From NCBI GenBank assembly GCA_016649525.1, contig JAENXM010000022.1:1-13661 (forward strand): DNA of 13,661 nucleotides, given 5' to 3'. The stretch comes from Actinomycetota bacterium (GTDB lineage: Bacteria > Actinomycetota > Geothermincolia > Fen-727 > Anoxymicrobiaceae). The notes beneath the pieces were generated by a model. It was not told where the DNA came from and made no database searches. It worked only from the letters and a program-made list of their open reading frames with translations. Below are positions 5,493-11,418 of the stretch, in pieces; positions within the stretch are counted from its first letter, which is position 1; every line of letters starts with the position of its first letter. A program made the position numbers and the translations under genes.

Positions 5493-7699
5493 TGAAGTTA
5501 GCTAAACTGGCAATCGCCCTGGTGTGTGTGCTGGGTTTACTCCTTTTGGGGACCAGTGCTTTATCCCTACCTGATACCGGGAAACCCCTATCAGGCATTG
5601 ACTCCCAGGAGTACAAACCGGGTGAGGTGCTGGTCAGGTTCAAGGAGGGTACAGACCCGAAGCTGAAGGAGGATATCAAGGACTCAGCAGGGGAAAAGGC
5701 CACCCTGAAGCAGGTGGCCCCCACCACAGGCAACGACATCCAACTTATCAAGCTGGAACCAGATGTAACGGTGGAGCAGGCTGTTGCCGAACTTCAGGCC
5801 AGGCCGGAAGTACTGTATGCAGAGCCAAACTACACAAGGGAGCTCCTCTATAACCCTTCTGATCCCGGGTTCCCAAACCAGTGGGGCCTGCACAATACCG
5901 GGCAGACCATCGAGGGTCAAACCGGTACCCCTGACGCCGACATAGACGCCCCTGAAGCATGGAATATCGAGAAAGGGAACACCAGCCCGGTGGAGGTGGC
6001 GGTTATCGATACCGGGATAGACCTCTCCCATCCCGACCTTGCCTCGAAGCTCTGGCAGAACCCGGGTGAGGTCCCCGGGAACAGTGTGGATGACGATGGT
6101 AACGGCTACGTCGATGATTACAACGGGTATAACTGGACCGGGATCTCACAATACAGGTATAGCCATTACGAGTATCTCGGTTATGCAAGTTATAGAAAGA
6201 AGTTCGCCCAATCATTTAAAGCTCGAGCCAGTGCCGGGCACACCCAGAAGCTCTCACATGTGGGTATCGCACTCGCAAAGACTGGCAACCCTTCTGCTAC
6301 CATAAAGGTCATTGTGAGGTCATCACTCGGTGGCAGCAACCTCGCTTCTTTTACCATTGATCCAAGCGAGGTGAGCAAATCAGAGGTTAGAGAGATATAC
6401 AAACCACTATCGTCTACCCTGTCTCTCACCCCAGGGGCCACTTATTACTTGGTGATCCGCACCAGCAGTGTCGACTCTTCCAACTACTACCGGCTCTACA
6501 CGTACGGAGGCAACTCTATCTTGGACCTTTACCTGGAAGGCAAGGAATACCGGTGGGATGGGTCAGCCTGGGTCAGCATGGACCATGATGACCTATACTT
6601 CAAGACCAACCCTTACTACTATCCCTACGACTACTACGGCCACGGTACCCACTGTAGCGGTATAGTCGGTGCGAAGGAAGGCGGGGGGAATGTAGTGGGG
6701 GTCTCTTTCGGTGCCAATACCAGGATAATGGCCCTAAAAATCGGGGACTCGAGCGGCGTACTCTATGAGGCCGACATCCTCGAAGCCATCTACTACGCGG
6801 CTGACAATGGAGCGGATGTCCTAAGCATGAGCTTCGGCGGCCCCTACTCAAGTGCCGAGCAGGATGCCGTGAACTATGCCCACGGTAAGGGTGCTGTATT
6901 GTTTGCGTCGGCAGGAAACGGCTACGGTCCTGTTATTTATTACCCGGCCGGATGCGATAACGTCATCGGTGTGGGTGCAACGAATAATCGAGACCAAAGG
7001 GCCTCGTTCTCGAGCTACAATTCCAGTGTGGATGTTTCAGCGCCGGGTGTTGATGTCTATTCCACCATGCCCACCTACCCTGTCTATGTGAACAACCCTT
7101 ATTACGGGTACGAACAGGACTACGACTACATGTCCGGAACCTCGATGGCATGCCCCATGGCTGCCGGACTGGCCGCCCTGATACGTTCACAGACTCCTTA
7201 CTTAGATCCAAACCAGGTTGAGGAGTTGATTGAGGGTCACGCTGATGATAAGGGCACTCCAGGGAGAGACGACGAGTATGGCCACGGGCGCATTAATGCC
7301 TATTCCTCTCTGGCTGTACCCAATATCGCCTCTATACAGCCTTCGATTCTGGACCGAGGAGGCCAAACAAACATAAGCGGCTGTGATTTCGGTGCCACCC
7401 GAGGTAGTTCCTATGTCTCCTTCGGGGCTGTTCAGGCAACCACGTATACCTCCTGGTCGGATACCGCGATCGGGGTCAAGAGGCCAGCGGGAGCCAAGGG
7501 GGAATATCTGGTAACGGTTACCACCCCTGCCGGGACCTCCAACGGGGTGACCTGCTATTTCGTCAATCCCCCCAGTGGCTGCGGGGCTGGTGGAGGAATG
7601 GCAGTTGCCATGCTGGGCCTCACCCTGGGGCTCCTGTCTGTAGCCGGCTCCCAGCGCATACGGAAGCGGCTTCTTACGAGGTTGCAGCAGGTCAGGTAA
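5492..7699 (+). CDS. Secreted subtilisin-family (S8) serine protease with inserted jelly-roll-like domain, IPT/TIG-like domain and C-terminal sorting-like tail
   Basis: This 735-residue exported endopeptidase has a signal peptide (about 1-25: Lys residues, then a Leu-rich core) and a propeptide (about 38-114, with GEVLVRF and the EPNY ending). The catalytic domain has Asp173 (VAVIDTGID), His384 (GHGTH), the oxyanion Asn476 (SAGNG) and Ser551 (GTSMA). The Asp-His spacing is 211 residues because of a segment of about 135 residues (237-371) that looks like a beta-sandwich, with QSF, GATYYLVI and DLYF strands. Residues 608-690 resemble an IPT/TIG domain. The end has CGAGGG, a hydrophobic helix (703-719) and RIRKR, suggesting surface anchoring and processing. 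The start was placed at the ATG eight bases after an excellent AAAGGAGGTGA; an earlier in-frame ATG at 5450 would put charged residues before the signal peptide. It is the only convincing gene between the tRNA-Pro repeats. Confidence 0.92.
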   Translation: MKLAKLAIALVCVLGLLLLGTSALSLPDTGKPLSGIDSQEYKPGEVLVRFKEGTDPKLKEDIKDSAGEKATLKQVAPTTGNDIQLIKLEPDVTVEQAVAELQARPEVLYAEPNYTRELLYNPSDPGFPNQWGLHNTGQTIEGQTGTPDADIDAPEAWNIEKGNTSPVEVAVIDTGIDLSHPDLASKLWQNPGEVPGNSVDDDGNGYVDDYNGYNWTGISQYRYSHYEYLGYASYRKKFAQSFKARASAGHTQKLSHVGIALAKTGNPSATIKVIVRSSLGGSNLASFTIDPSEVSKSEVREIYKPLSSTLSLTPGATYYLVIRTSSVDSSNYYRLYTYGGNSILDLYLEGKEYRWDGSAWVSMDHDDLYFKTNPYYYPYDYYGHGTHCSGIVGAKEGGGNVVGVSFGANTRIMALKIGDSSGVLYEADILEAIYYAADNGADVLSMSFGGPYSSAEQDAVNYAHGKGAVLFASAGNGYGPVIYYPAGCDNVIGVGATNNRDQRASFSSYNSSVDVSAPGVDVYSTMPTYPVYVNNPYYGYEQDYDYMSGTSMACPMAAGLAALIRSQTPYLDPNQVEELIEGHADDKGTPGRDDEYGHGRINAYSSLAVPNIASIQPSILDRGGQTNISGCDFGATRGSSYVSFGAVQATTYTSWSDTAIGVKRPAGAKGEYLVTVTTPAGTSNGVTCYFVNPPSGCGAGGGMAVAMLGLTLGLLSVAGSQRIRKRLLTRLQQVR

Positions 7700-7737
7700 G
7701 AGTACAGGCATACTGTACCTTGTCTGCTAAGTGGGAT

Positions 7738-7766
7738 ATGACCGGCGGGGTTAACCTGCCGGTCAT
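7738..7766 (+). terminator. Hairpin downstream of the protease
   Basis: The arms ATGACCGGCGGG and CCTGCCGGTCAT form a 12-bp stem with one G-T wobble and a five-base GTTAA loop, 38 bases after the stop codon. Position and stability suit transcript termination or 3'-end protection, but the following TCCTCGTTC is not a proper T run, so intrinsic termination is uncertain. Confidence 0.5.
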
Positions 7767-7841
7767 TCCTCGTTCACGGTGGGCTTTAACGGGTGTTGGC
7801 GGCACCTCGGACACGCCATCCTTACAATGGCACTGAACTTC

Positions 7842-7880
7842 TGGTGGGCCGTGCAGGAATCGAACCTGCGACCTGAATGA
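7842..7880 (-). pseudogene. 3' fragment of a second tRNA (lysine-like), CCA included
   Basis: On the minus strand this reads as the 3' strand of an anticodon stem, the variable loop CAGGTC, a perfect T arm (GCAGG, TTCGATT, CCTGC), the acceptor strand ACGGCCC, A73 and an encoded CCA. The 5' half is absent: beyond 7880 the sequence turns into unrelated bases. The T arm and acceptor resemble bacterial tRNA-Lys. Like the tRNA-Pro fragment it is truncated in the anticodon region, which suggests a second recombination scar. Identity of the amino acid is uncertain because the anticodon is missing. Confidence 0.6.
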
Positions 7881-7965
7881 CGCATATATGTCGCTTGAAG
7901 TCTACCGTATTAGTAGATTAGACTTTGAGCGTCTTCAATAAATGGCTTAACCATGAGGCTTTATG

Positions 7966-8011
7966 ATGGTCGGGACGGCCGGATTTGAACCGGCGACCCC
8001 TGGTCCCCCAG
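7966..8011 (-). repeat. att-like direct repeat, tRNA-proximal copy
   Basis: These 46 bases are identical to 4686-4731 in the same orientation. They span the anticodon loop to the CCA of tRNA-Pro plus one base beyond. Together the two copies bound a 3280-bp unit (one repeat plus the interval) containing the protease gene. Confidence 0.85.
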
Positions 8012-8044
8012 ACCAGTGCGCTAACCTGACTGCGCCACGTCCCG
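7967..8044 (-). tRNA. tRNA-Pro (anticodon GGG)
   Basis: This is a full cloverleaf on the minus strand. The acceptor is CGGGACG paired with CGTCCCG, the D arm has GCGC/GCGC, and the anticodon stem CTGGT/ACCAG closes a loop CTGGGGG with anticodon GGG. The T arm is GCCGG/CCGGC with loop TTCAAAT, and discriminator A and encoded CCA follow. Its 3' 45 bases are part of the 46-bp direct repeat, so the present 3' half may have been supplied by the inserted element while still restoring a functional gene. Confidence 0.95.
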
Positions 8045-8128
8045 ATGACTGAGCCGGTTGTCTTGTTCGTACCCGATATTCTAGCATTATCAGAGGGGTC
8101 AGGTCTTAAAGCGTGAATTCATATTTAG

Positions 8129-8150
8129 ACCGGGCTCTTAGCCCGGTTTT
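8129..8150 (+). terminator. Terminator-like hairpin between tRNA-Pro and hup
   Basis: ACCGGGCT (8129-8136), loop CTT and AGCCCGGT (8140-8147) are followed by TTT. It is a compact 8-bp GC-rich stem with a short T tail on the plus strand. A smaller hairpin (GGCCT/AGGCC) follows at 8158-8170. It may stop antisense transcription coming from the protease side. Confidence 0.4.
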
Positions 8151-8180
8151 ATAATCCCGGCCTGAGAGGCCAGGCAAAAT

Positions 8181-8215
8181 AAAATAGAGCCCCCGTATGG
8201 GGGCTCTGTTTTTCC
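8181..8215. terminator. Bidirectional intrinsic terminator, downstream of hup
   Basis: AGAGCCCCC (8186-8194), loop GTAT and GGGGGCTCT (8199-8207) make a perfect 9-bp stem. On the minus strand it is followed by ATTTTATTTT, and on the plus strand by GTTTTT, so it can act in both directions. It sits 38 bases past the hup stop codon and is the natural end of the hup transcript. Confidence 0.8.
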
Positions 8216-8244
8216 ATGAAATTCCTTCGGTCGTTACCGGTTTA

Positions 8245-8520
8245 CTATCTACCGACAGCCCCCTTTAGGGCTTTGCCGGGACGGAAGGCAGGTGTCTTGC
8301 TGGCCGCGATCTGTATCCTGGCCTTTGTCTGGGGATTGATGCCTATGCGCGCCTTGCGCATGCGCACCTCAAAAGTCCCAAAACCTACGAGCTGCACCTT
8401 CTCGCCTTTCTTCAACGCTCCGGTGATAGCTCCCAGAGCCTCGTCCACCGCGGTTGCGGCATCCTTCTTCGATAGCTCGGTCTTCATAGCTACCTGGTCC
8501 GCAAGTTCCTTTTTAGTCAA
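8245..8520 (-). CDS. hup: HU-family nucleoid DNA-binding protein
   Basis: This 91-residue small basic protein is typical in size for HU. It shows the N-terminal helix-turn-helix dimer region (TKKELADQVA), the signature GFGTFEVR (46-53), the beta-arm tip with NPQT (62-65, the DNA-intercalating proline at 63) and a Lys/Arg-rich C-terminus. It binds and bends DNA as a dimer in the nucleoid. The start codon is TTG at 8520, supported by AAAGGGGG eight bases upstream and by the standard HU N-terminus. It has its own candidate promoter element upstream and a strong terminator downstream, so it is probably monocistronic. IHF subunits are similar, but a single short HU-like chain is the simpler reading. 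Confidence 0.95.
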   Translation of the reverse strand: MTKKELADQVAMKTELSKKDAATAVDEALGAITGALKKGEKVQLVGFGTFEVRMRKARIGINPQTKARIQIAASKTPAFRPGKALKGAVGR

Positions 8521-8556
8521 GGATCACACCCCCTTTCCGATTGAGTCTTTGACCTT

Positions 8557-8562
8557 ATTATA
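8557..8562 (-). promoter_or_regulatory. Candidate -10 element for hup
   Basis: A perfect TATAAT on the minus strand lies 37 bases before the TTG start codon and would place the transcript start near 8550. No good -35 hexamer is found at 16-18 bases upstream, so the promoter is provisional. Confidence 0.4.
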
Positions 8563-8638
8563 TCTTCAACAAATACCCTTATCCTCCTGCTAAAAAGCCA
8601 AAATATGCTTTAACGGTCGCTTTATTCGCCTTCTCCAT

Positions 8639-9967
8639 CTAGCGGGCTTCCTTTCCGCTGGCGGTCCTGAAGTGGACCCTCAAGGGACTGCCCCAGAAGC
8701 CGTACTCCTCTCTGAGCTGTCTGATGAGGAAACGCCTGTAGTCGGTCTTGACTATCCCCGCGTCGTTCACAAAGATAACGACAGTGGGCGGCGCAACGCC
8801 TGCCTGGGTAGCGTAGTACATCTTCAACTGTCTGCCGCCCTTCGATGGAGGTGACTTCACGAGCTTCACCCTGCTGATGAACTCGTTCAGAGCCGGCGTG
8901 GCTATGCGCCTGTTCCATTGCTCATATACCTGTTCCACGAGCGGAAGTACTTTTTCTATCCCCTTTCCCGTTAGAGCAGAGGCACGCAGGAGCGGGAGGT
9001 GCGGCGCGAACCGGAACTTGTGAGATATTGCTTCCAGGACATCATCGGTCTTCTGCGCTTTTTCCACGAGGTCCCACTTGTTCAACAGCACCAATTCGGC
9101 CCGCCCGCGTGAGTCGATCATGCGCGCGATGCGCTGGTCGTGCTCCGTTGGTCCTTCGCCTCCATCTACTACCAGGACAACGACATCGGCTTCGTCTATG
9201 GCGCGGAAAGTCCTGAGTGAACTGTAGTATTCGACGTCGGAGATGCCGGTTCTCTTTCTGCGGATACCGGCGGTGTCCAGTATCCTGTATGTCTTTCCCT
9301 CGAATTCGACCACCGTATCTATCGTGTCCCTCGTGGTGTGCGGCTGCTCATGGACGAGAGCCCTTTCCTCATCCGCCAGCCGGTTGAGGATCGAAGATTT
9401 TCCCGAGTTCGGCCGGCCCACTATCGCTACGGCTATCTCCTGCACCTCCTCGGGGGCCTCCGTGGCCGGGAGCAGTTCGATGAGGCGGTCGAGGAAGTCC
9501 CCTGTTCCAAGGCCGTGCTCCGCTGAAATGGCGATAGGGTCCCCGAGTCCAAGGGCGTAGAAACGGCTTACCTCCGGCTCTAAGTCCGCGTGGTCGACCT
9601 TGTTCACGACCAGAAGCGACCCGGTACGCATGCGTTTGAGCCTGCGCGCAAGCCATTCGTCGTCCTCGGTCACACCTGTCTTCACATCGACGACCATGAC
9701 AACCGCGTCGGCTTCTTCGGCCGCGAAGAAAGCCTGCCGTTCGACATCCCGCGAAAGCCACCCCTCGCTGTCTATGCCGACTCCTCCAGTGTCCGCCAGC
9801 ACGAACTGCCTGTCCCTCCATTTCGCCGTAACGTATTTCCTGTCACGGGTCACGCCGGGGGTAGGGTCGACGATCGCTGTCATCTGCGTGGAAAGCCGGT
9901 TCAAGAGGGTGGACTTACCAACGTTCGCCCTGCCCATTATGGCCACTACCGGCAGCCTGCCTTTCAT
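8639..9967 (-). CDS. der: Ribosome-associated GTPase Der (EngA)
   Basis: This 442-residue protein has two tandem GTPase domains and a C-terminal KH-like domain, the hallmark of Der, which acts in 50S ribosomal subunit assembly. Domain 1 has GRANVGKS (12-19), DTGG (59-62) and NKVD (122-125). Domain 2 has GRPNSGKS (184-191), DTAG (231-234) and NKWD (296-299). The KH-like part spans about 355-435 and includes the characteristic FIRQLREEYGF-like stretch (here FLIRQLREEYGF, 413-424). The first P-loop has Ala in place of the usual Pro (GRANVGKS), a mild variation. The start overlaps the stop of the DUF512 gene as ATGA, with GGTGAT as a possible Shine-Dalgarno, so translation is likely coupled. Confidence 0.97.
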   Translation of the reverse strand: MKGRLPVVAIMGRANVGKSTLLNRLSTQMTAIVDPTPGVTRDRKYVTAKWRDRQFVLADTGGVGIDSEGWLSRDVERQAFFAAEEADAVVMVVDVKTGVTEDDEWLARRLKRMRTGSLLVVNKVDHADLEPEVSRFYALGLGDPIAISAEHGLGTGDFLDRLIELLPATEAPEEVQEIAVAIVGRPNSGKSSILNRLADEERALVHEQPHTTRDTIDTVVEFEGKTYRILDTAGIRRKRTGISDVEYYSSLRTFRAIDEADVVVLVVDGGEGPTEHDQRIARMIDSRGRAELVLLNKWDLVEKAQKTDDVLEAISHKFRFAPHLPLLRASALTGKGIEKVLPLVEQVYEQWNRRIATPALNEFISRVKLVKSPPSKGGRQLKMYYATQAGVAPPTVVIFVNDAGIVKTDYRRFLIRQLREEYGFWGSPLRVHFRTASGKEAR

Positions 9968-11265
9968 GGAGCATCACCGCTCTCGTGTGTCAGATCCTCG
10001 AGAAGAGCGCTCGCGCTTACCGGTATCGCTTTGACCTCGACACCGCACTGCGAGGATACCTGCCCGAGAGTGATGCCGTCTATAAAGCTTCCTTCCGACA
10101 GCGAGACCCCAGGGACCAGGGCCCTCTTGATGCCGGCCGTTTCTCTAAGCTTACGCGCGATGTCCTTTCCCGGTAGAAGGCCTGCCACCGTTACTCCTTC
10201 GCCGAAAAGCGAGTTGACGCATACGAGCAGCTTCACCCCGAGGCCCTCTAGCCCGAGTGGCTCGAGCGCCCACGCACCCATGGGAGCGGTTACCACCGCG
10301 GTTTCGTTCGATATAGTCTTGATTTCAACCCTTCTCATTGTGCTGTCCAGGCCGTCGATGAGCATCCTCGCAAGGCCGATTCCGTTCTCCGCCTGCGGGT
10401 ATTCCCCGTAGTAGTCCGAAGGAGGCGGTTCTTCGCCCGCGAGGTAGAAGAACTCGTCGCTCGCATAGGGGCCTCTCGTGCCTAGCGGCTTACGCCATTC
10501 ATCCAGCTGGGAAAGCACATTTAACGCCGAATCGCGGTCATAGCCCGTGTTGGGAGGAGACCTCCTGCGTCCAGTGGAAGTCATGCCCACTGGAACCACA
10601 CCGATCGACGATACCTTCCCGTACTTCGAGCTTATGTCACCCAGAGTCCCGTCAAGGTTCGCCCCGTCGTTCATCCCCCTCACGAGAACGATCTGTACGT
10701 GTATTTCGATCCCTTCCTCCAGCAGTTCCGCCAGTACTTTGAGCGCACGGTTCGCGCCGGCGCTACCGAATATCGCCTTTCGCAGTGCCGGGTCTGTCGC
10801 GTGTAGGCTCACGTAGAGAGGTGAGAGCCTGTCGGTTATGATCCTCTTCAGATCATCTCCTGTAAGGTTCGTCAGCGTTATGAAGTTGCCCTCCAGGAAG
10901 CTAAGCCGGTAGTCATCGTCCTTCACGTAGAGCGAGTCGCGAAGCCCCGGCGGCAGCTGGTCTACGAAACAAAAGACGCACCGGTTATTACACTTCATAA
11001 CTTCTCCGAACAACGCGCTCTCGAACCGGATGCCGGGCTCGCCGGCCCCTGTGTCCAGAGAAAGCTCCATGCGCCTTGACCCGCGCCTTACTTTCAGAGC
11101 GTGCACGTTCCCGTCGGCGAGCAGGACGTAGCAGTCGATCACGTCCCTGAGCGGCCTGCCGTCGATAGTGAGGATCCTGTCCCCTCTTCTTATGCCGGCT
11201 TCGGCGGCAGACGAGCCTGGTTCAACCGATTCGACCACCGCGGGGCCGGATGCTTTTAAGCGCAT
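9964..11265 (-). CDS. DUF512 protein: PDZ domain plus radical-SAM-like cysteine motif
   Basis: This 433-residue protein belongs to the DUF512 family, usually found beside der. Residues about 5-60 form a PDZ-like domain (VESVEPGSSAAEAG, GDRILTIDG). A CNNRCVFC motif (Cys92, Cys96, Cys99; CX3CX2C) fits a radical-SAM iron-sulfur cluster. The central part (about 120-290) has the strand pattern of a radical-SAM barrel (YVSLHATD, IHVQIVLVRGMNDG). The C-terminal part (about 300-433) is the family-specific domain. The function of the family is not established. The ATG at 11265 has GAGG seven bases upstream. It is the first gene of a pair with der and diverges from the EF-G-like gene. Confidence 0.9.
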   Translation of the reverse strand: MRLKASGPAVVESVEPGSSAAEAGIRRGDRILTIDGRPLRDVIDCYVLLADGNVHALKVRRGSRRMELSLDTGAGEPGIRFESALFGEVMKCNNRCVFCFVDQLPPGLRDSLYVKDDDYRLSFLEGNFITLTNLTGDDLKRIITDRLSPLYVSLHATDPALRKAIFGSAGANRALKVLAELLEEGIEIHVQIVLVRGMNDGANLDGTLGDISSKYGKVSSIGVVPVGMTSTGRRRSPPNTGYDRDSALNVLSQLDEWRKPLGTRGPYASDEFFYLAGEEPPPSDYYGEYPQAENGIGLARMLIDGLDSTMRRVEIKTISNETAVVTAPMGAWALEPLGLEGLGVKLLVCVNSLFGEGVTVAGLLPGKDIARKLRETAGIKRALVPGVSLSEGSFIDGITLGQVSSQCGVEVKAIPVSASALLEDLTHESGDAP

Positions 11266-11351
11266 ATCCAGACCTCTACGATCCTGACCTGAGCTTCACA
11301 TTAAAACACGTAATGCCCCCTTGCAAGGAGATCCACGGTCATACCACACGC

Positions 11352-11379
11352 TTTACGGCCTCATGTAATAAGTTATAAT
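11352..11379 (+). promoter_or_regulatory. Candidate sigma-70-type promoter for the EF-G-like gene
   Basis: TTTACG (11352-11357) and a perfect TATAAT (11374-11379) are separated by 16 bases. Transcription would start near 11386 and give a leader of about 30 bases before the GTG start codon. The -35 hexamer matches consensus at four of six positions. Confidence 0.6.
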
Positions 11380-11418
11380 TAGAATCCGTTTCCAACGCTA
11401 TTAACAGGGGGACTAATT

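Noticed and set aside
5567..5581. LPDTG near the protease N-terminus, like a sortase motif
   Set aside because: Sortase motifs sit at the C-terminus before a helix. This one is at residues 26-30, next to the signal-peptide cleavage region, so it is chance.
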